Of a stretch of DNA of 64,000 nt, positions 25,694-34,474 are shown in pieces. Made by a program: the position numbers and the translations under genes. Source of the stretch: Gordonia phthalatica (GTDB lineage Bacteria > Actinomycetota > Actinomycetes > Mycobacteriales > Mycobacteriaceae); assembly GCF_001305675.1 (NCBI RefSeq), contig NZ_CP011853.1, positions 310,001 through 374,000 of the forward strand. Reading direction: 5' to 3'. Within the stretch, counting starts at the first letter, position 1. Each line of letters begins with the position of its first letter. Below the pieces are notes generated by a model. That model had not been told where the DNA came from. It saw only the letters and a list, made by a program, of their open reading frames with translations, and did no database searches.

Positions 25694-26305
25694 GTGGAGA
25701 CCATCAAGCTGCTGCTCGCCGACGACCAGGCGCTGGTCCGCGGCGCGCTCGCCGCACTGCTCGACCTGGAGGTAGACCTCGAGGTCGTCGCCCAGGTGGG
25801 TCGCGGCGACGAGGTGGTCGACGCCGCCCGCAGCAGTGGCGCGCAGGTCTGCCTCCTCGACATCGAGATGCCCGGCCTCGACGGCATCGCCGCGGCCGCG
25901 CTGGTGTCGCGGGAACTGCCGGGCGTGCGGTCGCTGATCGTCACCACCTTCGGCCGCCCCGGCTATCTGCGTCGCGCCGTCGACGCCGGCGCCAGTGGCT
26001 TCGTCGTCAAGGACACGCCCGCCGCGGAACTCGCCGACGCCGTCCGACGCGTCCACGCGGGGCTGCGGGTCATCGACCCGACACTCGCCACCGAGAGCCT
26101 CACCAGCGGCGACAACCCGCTCACCCCGCGCGAGAGCGAGGTCCTCACCGCAGCCCTGTCCGGCGCGACGGTCGCGACCATCGCCGGGCAGGTGCATCTG
26201 TCCGCGGGGACGGTGCGGAACCACCTGTCGTCGGCCATCGGCAAGACCGGTGCCGCCACCCGCGCCGAGGCCGCCCGCATCGCTCGGGAACGGGGCTGGA
26301 TCTGA
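25694..26305 (+). CDS. LuxR/NarL-family response regulator
   Basis: 203 residues from GTG 25694 with AGAGGAGA upstream. Receiver domain with acidic pair D10-D11, phospho-acceptor D56 (LLDIEMPG), and K104-region FVVKDTP; C-terminal LuxR HTH at about 140-195 (LTPRESEVLTAAL, VATIAGQVHLSAGTVRNHLS). It is the partner of the upstream kinase and likely controls the ABC exporter genes. Confidence 0.93.
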   Translation: METIKLLLADDQALVRGALAALLDLEVDLEVVAQVGRGDEVVDAARSSGAQVCLLDIEMPGLDGIAAAALVSRELPGVRSLIVTTFGRPGYLRRAVDAGASGFVVKDTPAAELADAVRRVHAGLRVIDPTLATESLTSGDNPLTPRESEVLTAALSGATVATIAGQVHLSAGTVRNHLSSAIGKTGAATRAEAARIARERGWI

Positions 26306-27438
26306 GCACACAATCCGGCAGTCGCGTCCCCGCCCTCACCGGCGTCCGCACGCTTGCCGCCCTCGCCGTGTGCCTCACGCACGCCGCGTTCTGGACCGGC
26401 CATTACACCGAGGACTACGTCGGCCGGCTGCTGTCGCGCTTCGAGATCGGCGTCGCCCTCTTCTTCGTCCTCTCCGGATACCTGCTGTTCGCGCCCTGGG
26501 TGCGGGCCCTGCACGACGCCCGCTCCGACCGTCCCGCCGCCTACCCGCCGCTGCGTCGCTACGCCTGGCATCGCGTCCGCCGCATCGTGCCCGCGTACTG
26601 GATCACGGTGATCGCGGTGTACGTGATCTATCTGTTCCGCGCCGACACCTCCGACTTCGGGCAGGGCTGGTCCGGGCTGGCCCGGAACCTGACGTTCACG
26701 CAGGTCTACGGTGTCGGGCACCTGCACACCGGGCTCACCCAGATGTGGAGCATGACCTCCGAGGTCGCGTATTACGTCGCGCTGCCCGCCGTCGCCTGGC
26801 TGATCGCCGCCGTCGCCTGCCGCGGCCTCTGGCGCCCCGACGTCCTCCTGGTCTGGCTCGGGCTGCTGCTCCTGATCTCGCCGATCTGGACGATGCTCGT
26901 GCACGGGATCGACGGTGTCGACCTCACCGCCCGCATGTGGCCGCCCGCCTTCGCGAGCTGGTTCGTCGGCGGCATGATCCTGGCGGTCCTCGCTCGACTG
27001 ATCAGGCGCTGGCCCGCCGCGCCCAGCCTCGCCGTCGCGGCGGTCGCCTTCCTGGCGACCGGGGGAGCGGTGGCCGGCGAGCCGACGATCGTCCCGAACG
27101 ACGCCGGCGCCGCCGTCGTCAAACACACCCTCTACCTGGTGGTCGCGATCGCCCTCGTCGCACCGCTCGCCATCGGGGACGGCGGCGTGTGGTCCCGCCT
27201 CTGCGGCAGCCGCCCGATGGTGTGGTTCGGTGAGATCTCGTACGAGTTCTTCCTGGTCCACGTCATGGTCCTGGAGTTCGTGATGCCGCTCCTCGGTTAC
27301 GAGATCTTCACCGGCTCCACCCTCGCGGCGTTCGCGGTCACCACGGTGATCAGCATTCCCGTCGCGTGGGTGCTGCATCGCATCACGGCGCCGCTGTGGC
27401 GGACTTCGCCAGCGCTTTCCGTCGGAACCCGCGGGTAA
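26302..27438 (+). CDS. acyltransferase family 3 membrane protein
   Basis: About 378 residues. The conserved family start PALTGVRTLAALAVCLTHA, with the catalytic-type His, lies upstream of the first canonical in-frame start (GTG 26368), which would remove most of this motif. In frame before it there are only CTG codons (26296, 26302) before the response-regulator coding region, so translation probably begins at a CTG overlapping or next to the regulator's TGA. Ten membrane helices follow (FFVLSGYLLF, MWSMTSEVAYY, FFLVHVMVLE). It lacks an SGNH domain. It probably O-acylates an envelope glycan or glycolipid. Confidence 0.72.
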   Translation: MSTQSGSRVPALTGVRTLAALAVCLTHAAFWTGHYTEDYVGRLLSRFEIGVALFFVLSGYLLFAPWVRALHDARSDRPAAYPPLRRYAWHRVRRIVPAYWITVIAVYVIYLFRADTSDFGQGWSGLARNLTFTQVYGVGHLHTGLTQMWSMTSEVAYYVALPAVAWLIAAVACRGLWRPDVLLVWLGLLLLISPIWTMLVHGIDGVDLTARMWPPAFASWFVGGMILAVLARLIRRWPAAPSLAVAAVAFLATGGAVAGEPTIVPNDAGAAVVKHTLYLVVAIALVAPLAIGDGGVWSRLCGSRPMVWFGEISYEFFLVHVMVLEFVMPLLGYEIFTGSTLAAFAVTTVISIPVAWVLHRITAPLWRTSPALSVGTRG

Positions 27439-27447
27439 GATCAAGCC

Positions 27448-28647
27448 ATGACCTCACCGCAGCGCGCCGTCACGGCAGCCGACGTTCGGCAGTGGACGAC
27501 GGATGCGCGCGTGCCGGGACAGCCGACAGAACTGTCCGACACGGCGTGCATCCTCATCGCCGCCGGTTATCTCGCACCCACCGCCCGCGCCACCGTCGTG
27601 CGCCGCATCGGGCAGGGGCTGCCGATGGCCGTCGCGCCGCAGGGCTTCAGCGAACTGCGTCGCGTGCAGCGCGGCATCCTGCACGCCGAGCGCAAGCTGT
27701 CGTCCACGATGGTCCCCGGGTTCGTGGTACCGATCATCCGGTCGCGGCTCAACGGGCTCACCCGCCGCCGCGACGACGCGCACCGCGCGGTCGTCACCGG
27801 CAAGGGCGTCTACCCGTCCGGCATGCGCGCCATCCGCCGCGAGCGTCGCGAGAACGTCTACTTCGACATCGACGAACGCGAGCAGCTGTTCGCCGGACTC
27901 CTGTGCACGCCGGTCGCGAACCTGTCGACGTCGGGCGCCCGCTGGGGCGGCACCGACGCCTTCGACAAGGTGGCGGGCGTCGTCGACAAGGTGGCCGGGC
28001 GCGCAAGCCGCCGCCAGGTGGAGCACTGGGCCGACGAGGTCTTCGGCACGGCTCCCACGGTCCAGGACAGCTCCCGCGGCGCGGTCTTCGCCGACGGCTA
28101 CGAGACTCTGCTGTTCGTCGCGGGCCACTACTACCAGCGGATCCGTACCAATCCCGCGTGGCTGTCGGACCACTTCGAGATGCAGCGCGTGCAGGTGAAC
28201 CTGCACGCCGAGCTCGCCGAGATCGCATCCGACATCGTCGCGCTCCGCGCCCTCCGCGTCGATCTCGATCGGGCCCGCGCCAACGGCGGCTTCGACAAGA
28301 GCTTCCTCACCCATATCAACGAGCGCGAAGAGGCGCTGCGACCGGTGTGGAGCGAGCTGATCGACCGCGTGCACGCTCTCATCGAGATCAGCGCGACCGT
28401 CGAGTCCGCCGCCGTCGAACTGCGACTGCTCAATGAGTTCGACCGTGCCACCACCATCGACGCCCGCATCGACCACCTGTTGTCGCGGTCGGGCGACCGC
28501 GAGCTGTCGGCCGATCATTCGCGCAGGCTGTCGCAGCAGGTGCGCAGCGGCGAGGAACAGCTCCGGATCTACCGTGACGTGCTGCAGGGCAACATCGCGC
28601 AGCTCGGCGGTGCGCCGCTGGAACTGCCGGAGAAGTACCAGCCGTAG
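27448..28647 (+). CDS. hypothetical protein, 399 residues
   Basis: No family recognised. The protein is soluble, Arg-rich and mainly helical. Residues 75-135 hold a very basic stretch (RSRLNGLTRRRDDAHR, IRRERREN), and residues 245-385 form long helices with coiled-coil-like spacing (DLDRARANGGF, AAVELRLLNEFDRA, LSQQVRSGEEQLRIYRDVLQ). No signal peptide, membrane segment or catalytic motif is visible. It starts 9 bp after the acyltransferase stop, so it may share that transcript. Codon use is typical of the neighbours. Confidence 0.7.
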   Translation: MTSPQRAVTAADVRQWTTDARVPGQPTELSDTACILIAAGYLAPTARATVVRRIGQGLPMAVAPQGFSELRRVQRGILHAERKLSSTMVPGFVVPIIRSRLNGLTRRRDDAHRAVVTGKGVYPSGMRAIRRERRENVYFDIDEREQLFAGLLCTPVANLSTSGARWGGTDAFDKVAGVVDKVAGRASRRQVEHWADEVFGTAPTVQDSSRGAVFADGYETLLFVAGHYYQRIRTNPAWLSDHFEMQRVQVNLHAELAEIASDIVALRALRVDLDRARANGGFDKSFLTHINEREEALRPVWSELIDRVHALIEISATVESAAVELRLLNEFDRATTIDARIDHLLSRSGDRELSADHSRRLSQQVRSGEEQLRIYRDVLQGNIAQLGGAPLELPEKYQP

Positions 28648-28662
28648 CTGATTCGACCGCGG

Positions 28663-29121
28663 TCAGAGCCGCCGGGCGCCCGGTCCCTCCTTGCCGAGGA
28701 CGTCGCCCGGGTTGGTGTACGGGCACGCAGTGAGGGACAGGCAGCCGCAGCCGATGCAGTTCGAGAGGTTGTCGCGCAGTGCCACCAGACGGTCGATGCG
28801 CTCGTTGAGGTCCTCCCGCCAGTCACGCGCCAGACGCGCCCAGTCGTGCTTGTCCGGAGGGTTGTCGTGCGGGAGGTCGTCGAGCGCCGCCTTGATCTGC
28901 GCCAGGGAGATGCCGAGCGACTGCGATGCGCGGATGAACGCGATCAGCCGCAGGGTGTCGCGTCGGTACTCGCGGCGGTCGCCCGACGTGCGACGGCTCT
29001 GGATCAGCCCGATCTTCTCGTAGTAGTGCAGGGTCGACACCGCGACGCCCGCCCGTCGTGCCACGTCGCGGGGCTTCAGCCACACGATGTCTGCGGGGAT
29101 CTCGGTCGTGTTGTCCGTCAT
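28663..29121 (-). CDS. soxR: redox-sensing regulator SoxR
   Basis: 152 residues, MerR family. HTH about 15-45 (KPRDVARRAGVAVSTLHYYE), dimer helix, then the [2Fe-2S] cluster site CIGCGCLSLTAC with C122, C125, C127 and C133 in the exact SoxR spacing. Actinobacterial SoxR responds to redox-cycling metabolites and controls small sets of oxidoreductases and pumps. No soxS is visible. The gene starts inside the stop of the upstream thioesterase (ATGA overlap), an unusual partner. Confidence 0.95.
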   Translation of the reverse strand: MTDNTTEIPADIVWLKPRDVARRAGVAVSTLHYYEKIGLIQSRRTSGDRREYRRDTLRLIAFIRASQSLGISLAQIKAALDDLPHDNPPDKHDWARLARDWREDLNERIDRLVALRDNLSNCIGCGCLSLTACPYTNPGDVLGKEGPGARRL

Positions 29122-29579
29122 CCGGCGTCACCCTCTCGACTCCATTCCCGCAGGTACCCCTTCTCTCCGTCGGTCAGGCGGCGCAGGGTGTGGTTCTCGA
29201 TGTCGACGACGGCCATCTGCGTGCTCGCGACACACGCCGGCCGGGAGTCCTCGGCGGCGGTCGTGCCGTAGATCTCGTAGCCGATCGTGAAGTCGACCGA
29301 CCGGAAGCCCTTGATCCACATGCCGATGCGGACCGGGGAGTCCTCGTGCCGCAGTTGCGCCTGGTAGCGGATCTCCACGTGGACGATCATCGCGCTCTTG
29401 ATCAGCGGCGCGTACTCCTCGCCCGCACTCAGCAGCCACTGGATGCGCGCCTCCTCCATCAGCGTCACCATCCGGGCGTGGTTGATGTGACCGAAGGCGT
29501 CCATGTCCGACCACCGCACCGGCACGTCGGCGACGAAGGCGTAGTGGCGACCGGAGGGCGAATCGGGTGTCGTAGGCAT
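29118..29579 (-). CDS. acyl-CoA thioesterase (4HBT hotdog family)
   Basis: 153 residues. Hotdog fold with the 4-hydroxybenzoyl-CoA-thioesterase type signature VRWSDMDAFGHINHARMV (about 21-38), where the Asp of DAFGHINHA is the usual active residue. Such enzymes release free acids from fatty- or aryl-CoA. It overlaps soxR by four bases and heads this two-gene operon. Upstream (29580-29706) is a 127-bp gap shared with the divergent esterase gene. Confidence 0.87.
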   Translation of the reverse strand: MPTTPDSPSGRHYAFVADVPVRWSDMDAFGHINHARMVTLMEEARIQWLLSAGEEYAPLIKSAMIVHVEIRYQAQLRHEDSPVRIGMWIKGFRSVDFTIGYEIYGTTAAEDSRPACVASTQMAVVDIENHTLRRLTDGEKGYLREWSREGDAG

Positions 29580-29706
29580 GTCGTGAGTGTAGGACTCGCC
29601 CGGTTGCCCATCGTGGACCTGAGTTTTCAGGAGTTTTCCGGAGGACGCCGGATCTGTGACGTCCTCTTAACGCACTACACAGGTTCAGGGTCTATCCTTG
29701 TCGCCC

Positions 29707-30699
29707 ATGTGGTCTGAACGGGTTACACGCCGGGCGGCGTGCATGGGGTCTCTGGTCGCTGCTGCAGGTCTGCTGATCACGATGGGGAATGCACCGGCGC
29801 AAGCCGCGCCGGGTGCCCACGTCGTGGCGGAGAAGGTCCGCAGCATCCACCGCGTCGACCTCACGATCAAGTCGCCCTCGATGGACGAACCGGTTCCCGT
29901 CACCGTCCTCTCGCCGGGCGGCAGCGCGCCGCGCCCCACCGTCTACCTGCTCGACGGCGCCGACGGCGGCGAGAAGGTCAGCGACTGGATCACCAAGGGC
30001 GGTGCCGAGCGCTTCTTCGCCGGCCGCAACGTCAACGTCGTCCTCCCCGCGGGCGGCGCAGGCAGCTTCTACACGAACTGGATCGCGACCGACGCCAAGC
30101 TCGGCAAGCCGCAGTGGGAGACCTTCCTCGCCGATGAACTCCCGAAGCTGATCGACGCCAAGTTCTCCGGCTCCGGCAGCAACGCGGTGATGGGACTGTC
30201 GATGGGCGGCCAGTCGGCGTTCGCGTTGGCGACCCGACACCCCAAGCTCTACCGCGGCGTCGCGTCGATGAGCGGCTGCCCGATGATCTCCGGTCAGGCC
30301 AATGAGGCGTACGTGCGGGCCACCGTCGCCAAGTCGGGCGCCGACCCCAACAAGATGTGGGGTGCGCCCGGTTCGGCGAACTGGCGGGCACACGACCCGT
30401 CGAAGAACCTGAAGGCACTGCGCGGCAAGGCGCTGTTCATCTCGTCCGGCACCGGGGCCATCGGCCCGCAGGACCTGACGCAGAAGCGCGATCCCAAGGA
30501 TGGTCCGGAAGATGTGCAGATCGCTGCCGGCTCGGGCCTGGAGATGGGCGCCAACCGCTGCTCGCTCGAGTTCGCGACGCTGCTGCGGTCGCGCGACATT
30601 CCGTTCACCAGCGGCTTCCGGCTGATCGGCACGCACTCGTGGACGTACTGGAAGCAGGATCTGCCCAAGGCGTGGGAGGCCTTGAAGCCCGCCCTGTAG
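29707..30699 (+). CDS. secreted antigen-85-like esterase/mycolyltransferase family protein
   Basis: 330 residues from ATG 29707. A signal peptide (basic start, hydrophobic core LVAAAGLLI) ends at AQA before APG (about residue 34). The alpha/beta-hydrolase core has YLLDGADGG (oxyanion region, about 80-88), the nucleophile S165 in GLSMGGQ and H310 in GTHSWTYW. These fit the corynemycolyl/antigen-85 group, which transfers mycolic acids between trehalose mycolates and arabinogalactan, though it lacks the extra C-terminal repeats of some cmt proteins. Its presence supports a mycolic-acid host. True activity (transferase or esterase) is not decided by sequence. Confidence 0.87.
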   Translation: MWSERVTRRAACMGSLVAAAGLLITMGNAPAQAAPGAHVVAEKVRSIHRVDLTIKSPSMDEPVPVTVLSPGGSAPRPTVYLLDGADGGEKVSDWITKGGAERFFAGRNVNVVLPAGGAGSFYTNWIATDAKLGKPQWETFLADELPKLIDAKFSGSGSNAVMGLSMGGQSAFALATRHPKLYRGVASMSGCPMISGQANEAYVRATVAKSGADPNKMWGAPGSANWRAHDPSKNLKALRGKALFISSGTGAIGPQDLTQKRDPKDGPEDVQIAAGSGLEMGANRCSLEFATLLRSRDIPFTSGFRLIGTHSWTYWKQDLPKAWEALKPAL

Positions 30700-30711
30700 A
30701 CCATCGGAAGA

Positions 30712-30756
30712 TTTCGGCGCCCGAATCCATCTGTGAAGTGGATTCGGGCGCCGAAA
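30712..30756. repeat. palindromic repeat element, copy A
   Basis: 18-bp perfect arms (30712-30729 with 30739-30756) plus a closing GU, with a loop of about 7 bases. It is the same element as 44925-44975: 42 of 47 positions are identical, and one change (G30719-C30749 here, C-G there) keeps the pair. It lies between the convergent esterase and pat genes, where it could terminate both. Confidence 0.75.
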
Positions 30757-30768
30757 AACTCTTGTGAG

Positions 30769-31827
30769 TCAGCGCCGCGTCGCCCACTCCTCGGCGAACG
30801 CCAGGAAGGGGTCGTTCTCGCTCGGGTTCGTGACCGTGACGCGGACGCCGTCGCCCGCGAACGGTCGGACGATCACCCCGGCGTCGGCGCAGGCGGTGGC
30901 GAACGGGATCGAGTCGTCGCCGAGCATCAGCCAGACGAAGTTGGCCTGGGAGTCGGGCACGCGGTAGCCGAGTTCGCGCAGCCGGGCGGTGACCCGTTCG
31001 CGTTCGGCGACCACGGCGTCGGTGCGGGCCAGCAGCTCGGCCTGGGCGCGCAGGGATGCGACGGCCGCGGCCTGCCCCACGCTGCTGACGGTGAACGGGA
31101 TGTGGACCTTGTTCAGTGCTGCGATGACCTCGGGATCGCCGACGGCGTAACCGACCCGCAGTCCGGCCAGTCCGTAGGCCTTCGAGAACGTCCGCAGGAT
31201 CACCACGTTCGAGAACTCGCGGCGCAGCTCCAACGCGTCGTAGGCGTAGGGCTCCGACAGTCGCATGTACTCGAAGTAGGCCTCGTCGAGCGCGACGATG
31301 ATGTCCGAGGGCACGGTCTCCAGGAAGGCGCGCAGCGCCTGCGCCTCCACCACGGTGCCGGTGGGGTTGTTCGGGTTGCAGACGAAGATCAAGCGCGTGC
31401 GATCGGTGATCGCTGCGGCCATGGCGTCGAGGTCGTGCACGGCGTCGCCGGTCAGCGGAACCTGCACCGGCGTCGCACCGGCCACCTGAGTCGCGACCGG
31501 ATACATCTCGAACGACCGCCAGCCGAACAGCACCTCGTCGCCCGGGCGGGTGGTGATGGTGATGAGGTTCTGGCAGAGGATCACCGACCCGCAGCCCACC
31601 TGGACCTCGGCGGGTGTCACGCCGAGGCTCTTCGCGAGCTCGTCGGTCAGTTCCACCATCCCGTTGTCCGGGTAGCGATTGGCGTTCGCGGCGGCGTCGG
31701 CGATCGCGCTCGCCACGCTCGGCAGCGGGGGATCGGTCACCTCGTTGCTGGCGAGCTTGATCGCACCCGGGAAGGTCTTGCCGGGAACGTACACGGGCAG
31801 GGTGTCCAAGTCTGGGCGGATTCGCAT
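30769..31827 (-). CDS. pat: aromatic/histidinol-phosphate aminotransferase
   Basis: 352 residues, the length of mycobacterial HisC2/Pat (Rv3772). PLP-dependent fold I: VGCGSVILCQN, NPNNPTG, DEAYFEY, the PLP lysine in TFSKAYGLAGLRVGY and the carboxylate-binding Arg in GVRVTVTNP. Pat transfers amino groups to aromatic 2-oxoacids, including phenylalanine and tyrosine synthesis, and can overlap with histidinol-phosphate aminotransferase. Start ATG 31827 is chosen for family fit. tRNA-Ser lies divergently upstream. Confidence 0.9.
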   Translation of the reverse strand: MRIRPDLDTLPVYVPGKTFPGAIKLASNEVTDPPLPSVASAIADAAANANRYPDNGMVELTDELAKSLGVTPAEVQVGCGSVILCQNLITITTRPGDEVLFGWRSFEMYPVATQVAGATPVQVPLTGDAVHDLDAMAAAITDRTRLIFVCNPNNPTGTVVEAQALRAFLETVPSDIIVALDEAYFEYMRLSEPYAYDALELRREFSNVVILRTFSKAYGLAGLRVGYAVGDPEVIAALNKVHIPFTVSSVGQAAAVASLRAQAELLARTDAVVAERERVTARLRELGYRVPDSQANFVWLMLGDDSIPFATACADAGVIVRPFAGDGVRVTVTNPSENDPFLAFAEEWATRR

Positions 31828-31884
31828 GCTCACCCCTACGAATGTACGTCTGACCTGCGGTGCATGGGGCAACCGGCCACTGAT

Positions 31885-31914
31885 TTGCATACTTCTGTTC
31901 ACCCTGTGTAATGT
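31885..31914 (+). promoter_or_regulatory. candidate promoter of tRNA-Ser(GCU)
   Basis: TTGCAT at 31885-31890 and TAATGT at 31909-31914 with an 18-bp spacer, 33 bp before the tRNA 5' end. It is the best sigma-70-like match in the 120-bp gap. Confidence 0.4.
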
Positions 31915-31947
31915 TTTGCCCCGGCGGTTCGAAAAGGACTCCACCAG

Positions 31948-32036
31948 GGAGACGTGCCAGAGCGGCCGAATGGGACTCACTGCTAATGAGTTGTTCTATG
32001 AAAATGGAACCGGAGGTTCAAATCCTCTCGTCTCCG
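31948..32036 (+). tRNA. tRNA-Ser (anticodon GCU)
   Basis: 89-nt class II tRNA. The acceptor arm GGAGACG (31948-31954) pairs with CGTCTCC (32029-32035); the anticodon loop has CTGCTAA with GCT; a long variable arm follows (TTGTTCTATG region), and the T-arm is GGAGGTTCAAATCCTCT-like. The discriminator is G32036; CCA is not encoded. It reads AGC/AGU. Confidence 0.95.
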
Positions 32037-32093
32037 CCGACTGGGTCACGTGCCCGGTATAACTGAAGATGTGCGGATCGCAAGATCCACTAC

Positions 32094-32166
32094 GCGCCCG
32101 TAGCTCAACGGATAGAGCATCTGACTACGGATCAGAAGGTTAGGGGTTCGAATCCCTTCGGGCGCA
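32094..32166 (+). tRNA. tRNA-Arg (anticodon ACG)
   Basis: 73-nt tRNA. The acceptor arm GCGCCCG (32094-32100) pairs with CGGGCGC (32159-32165), discriminator A32166. The anticodon loop CTACGGA gives ACG, whose A34 must be deaminated to inosine to read CGU/CGC/CGA. The deaminase gene tadA lies 11 kb away in this window. CCA is not encoded. Confidence 0.95.
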
Positions 32167-32173
32167 CAAGAAG

Positions 32174-32210
32174 ACGCAGGTCAGAACATGTTTCTGGCCT
32201 GCGTTTCTCG
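32174..32210 (+). terminator. intrinsic terminator after tRNA-Arg
   Basis: A 13-bp stem (32174-32186 with 32192-32204, one GU pair; arm ACGCAGG outermost), 5-nt loop CATGT, then TTCTCGTT. It lies 7 bp after the tRNA. Confidence 0.75.
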
Positions 32211-32261
32211 TTCGGCCCGTGTCTCTCGTCGGGGGTGCCGGCTTGGCACCGTCGTGTGATC

Positions 32262-33221
32262 TCAGACTCGTCTCCACTGTCGCGTGTCGGGATCCCGACG
32301 CCACTCCTGCCAGTCGCCCGCGGTCGTCACAGCGTCGTCGGTCAGCCAGGCGGTGCCGTCCGGTCGCCAGCCGGCGATCATCGTGTGGACGTCGTCATCG
32401 ACCGCGATCGCTCGCGTCGCCGACGTCAGGTATCCCGCGACGCTGAGGTGGATGCCGTCGTACTTCGCCGCGACCGACTCCCAGTTCGGCATCACCCACC
32501 TCGTCTCCATCCCCGTCACACGCCGCCAGTCGGGCCCGACGGTGTGCGTGATCTCGAACGGGTGATCCCGACAGAGCCGAGCCCAGTCGGTCGGCGCATG
32601 GACTTCGAGGACGCGTGCATCGCTCGCGACCCGGATCGCGCAAGTCCAGATGGACTCCCACCCGCCGGAGTCCTCGACGAGGTCGAGTCGAAGCCCGAGA
32701 TCGTCCCCGCTCCGGATGGTGTCGGTGGCGAGCCAGGGGGTCGACCACCAGATCCCTGAGACGTTGCTCGTGTCCCGGTCCCTTCGGCCGCTCGCGATCT
32801 CGTTCGTGCGGGCACGCGCGGCCAGGTCGGCGAGCGGCCGGACCGGTCCGTTGTACGAATCAGGACAGGAGGCAGAGACCTCGACCTGGTCGTCGGCGGC
32901 GTAGTCGGTGAACCACCACGCCGTCGACGTCGAGGCGACGATCGACTCCGCGAACGGGCGCAGTGCGTCCGTCAGATCACCGGCGGCCAACATCTGCGCG
33001 GTGCCGTCGCCGACCTGCCAGTACTGGGCGGAGCAGACGGAGTAGTCGAAGGCGCTGAGCACTGATTCGGGCCGCGCCGCCGGAACCGGAGTGCTGCGCA
33101 GCTGGGCGGCGGTCTGCAGTGAGCGCGACCCGGCGTCGACGGCGAACTCGAACACCAGCCGCCGCCCGCGCGGACCGTCGAGCAGTTGATCGGCGGTCAT
33201 CGGAGGCATGGTGTCAGTCAA
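32262..33221 (-). CDS. hypothetical Trp-rich protein at the end of the iron-uptake operon
   Basis: Up to 319 residues from TTG 33221; ATG 33209 and 33200 are alternatives. No family recognised. The protein is cytosolic by sequence, rich in Trp and Asp, with repeated W-x-D type patches (AWWFTDY, GIWWSTPWLA, GDWQEWRRDPDTRQWRR) and two central Cys. It follows the MFS exporter by 24 bp on the same strand, so it probably belongs to the siderophore operon. No catalytic motif is visible. Confidence 0.65.
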   Translation of the reverse strand: MTDTMPPMTADQLLDGPRGRRLVFEFAVDAGSRSLQTAAQLRSTPVPAARPESVLSAFDYSVCSAQYWQVGDGTAQMLAAGDLTDALRPFAESIVASTSTAWWFTDYAADDQVEVSASCPDSYNGPVRPLADLAARARTNEIASGRRDRDTSNVSGIWWSTPWLATDTIRSGDDLGLRLDLVEDSGGWESIWTCAIRVASDARVLEVHAPTDWARLCRDHPFEITHTVGPDWRRVTGMETRWVMPNWESVAAKYDGIHLSVAGYLTSATRAIAVDDDVHTMIAGWRPDGTAWLTDDAVTTAGDWQEWRRDPDTRQWRRV

Positions 33222-33245
33222 TCACCTCTGGCCGAGCACTCGGCA

Positions 33246-34472
33246 TCAACGACGGTGTGCCGCTACGCGCATCACCGTGGCGGCCGCCAGCATCACCGCG
33301 ACCATCACCAGCCACGGCGCGGCGCGGCCGAGCGGGGAGTCGGGGGCGGCGTCGACCACGATGCCCAGCAGCGACGACGCCGGCAGGACCATCACGCCGC
33401 CGACGGAGGCGTAGACCCCGTAGTACGAGCCGAGGAAGCGCTCGCGGGCCAGCCCGGGAATCGCGGCGCGTGCGGTCGGTCCGATGATCATCTGTCCCAC
33501 CGCGAGAAGCAGGACGAAGCCGGTGGTGCCCGCGATGACGGCGGCGGTGCCGATCGCCGCGCCCGCCGCTGCTGCGGCGAAACCCAGCCCGGTGAGGACC
33601 AGCCCGGAGGCGAGCGCCGTCCGCACCGAGAGCCCGCCGGCCCAGTCCGCGATCCGCAACTGCCCGAGAACGATCGCGGCCGACGACGCCGCCATCAGCA
33701 CACCGAGCGGAGCCTGACTGCCCCAGCCACGCTCCAACTCCAGCGGCAGCAGCAGATACAGCTGGTTGTAGGCGATGAGCTGCACACTCATCACCAGCGC
33801 GAAGCCGAGGAAGGCGCGGTTGCGGACGATCTCCGACCATCCGGCGACGAGCCGTTGTTCACGATGCTCGGGAGGGTCCGCGGGGAGCCACCGTGCGTGC
33901 GCGAGGCCGACGAGGTCGAAGACGGCGGCACCGGTCACCGCGACGACCGCGAAGTTCGTCCCCAGCAGGACGGCGCCGATCAGCGGGCCGGTGAACGCGC
34001 CGATCTGACCGAACGCGTTGAACAGGGCGAAGCCGTCGAGCCGACTGGTTCCGCCGCCAGGGGCGGCGGTGCTGCGGGCGAGCGCCGCCTCGACGGCGGG
34101 CGAGAACAGGGCGCCGGCGAAACCGGTCAACGCCGCGCCCACGGAGACACCGACGATCGACGGGGACAGTCCCAGCATGAGCAGCCCGGCGACGCGGACG
34201 GCGCAACCGGTGAGGACGGTGGGCCGGGTGCCGATCCGGTCGGCGATCGCGCCGCCGACGAAGAACAGGCCCTGCTGCGACACCGTCCGCAGGCCGAGGA
34301 CGGCTCCGACGACCGCCGTCGCCTGCCCGAGGTCGGAGCTCAGGTGCACCGACAGGTACGGCAGCACCATGAAGAAGCCGACGTTGAACGCCAACTGCGT
34401 CAGCACCAGCAGTCGGACGACCGGCGTCGCCTCGAGGAAGCTGGACAGCAGTCGGGGCCGTCGGAACGCCAC
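33246..34472 (-). CDS. MFS transporter, possible siderophore exporter (EntS-like)
   Basis: 408 residues, GTG start, about 12 membrane helices in two halves with a basic central loop. The general MFS pattern (GGAIADRIGTRP after helix 2) is present. It begins 2 bp after the stop of the siderophore ABC ATPase gene, so it is co-translated with iron uptake genes. That context favours export of a siderophore or of the iron-free ligand, by analogy with EntS; general drug efflux is an alternative. Confidence 0.82.
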   Translation of the reverse strand: MAFRRPRLLSSFLEATPVVRLLVLTQLAFNVGFFMVLPYLSVHLSSDLGQATAVVGAVLGLRTVSQQGLFFVGGAIADRIGTRPTVLTGCAVRVAGLLMLGLSPSIVGVSVGAALTGFAGALFSPAVEAALARSTAAPGGGTSRLDGFALFNAFGQIGAFTGPLIGAVLLGTNFAVVAVTGAAVFDLVGLAHARWLPADPPEHREQRLVAGWSEIVRNRAFLGFALVMSVQLIAYNQLYLLLPLELERGWGSQAPLGVLMAASSAAIVLGQLRIADWAGGLSVRTALASGLVLTGLGFAAAAAGAAIGTAAVIAGTTGFVLLLAVGQMIIGPTARAAIPGLARERFLGSYYGVYASVGGVMVLPASSLLGIVVDAAPDSPLGRAAPWLVMVAVMLAAATVMRVAAHRR

Positions 34473-34474
34473 GA

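Noticed and set aside
31948..32166. tRNA pair as integration site for a mobile element
   Set aside because: No integrase, direct repeat of a tRNA end, or composition change was found next to either tRNA.
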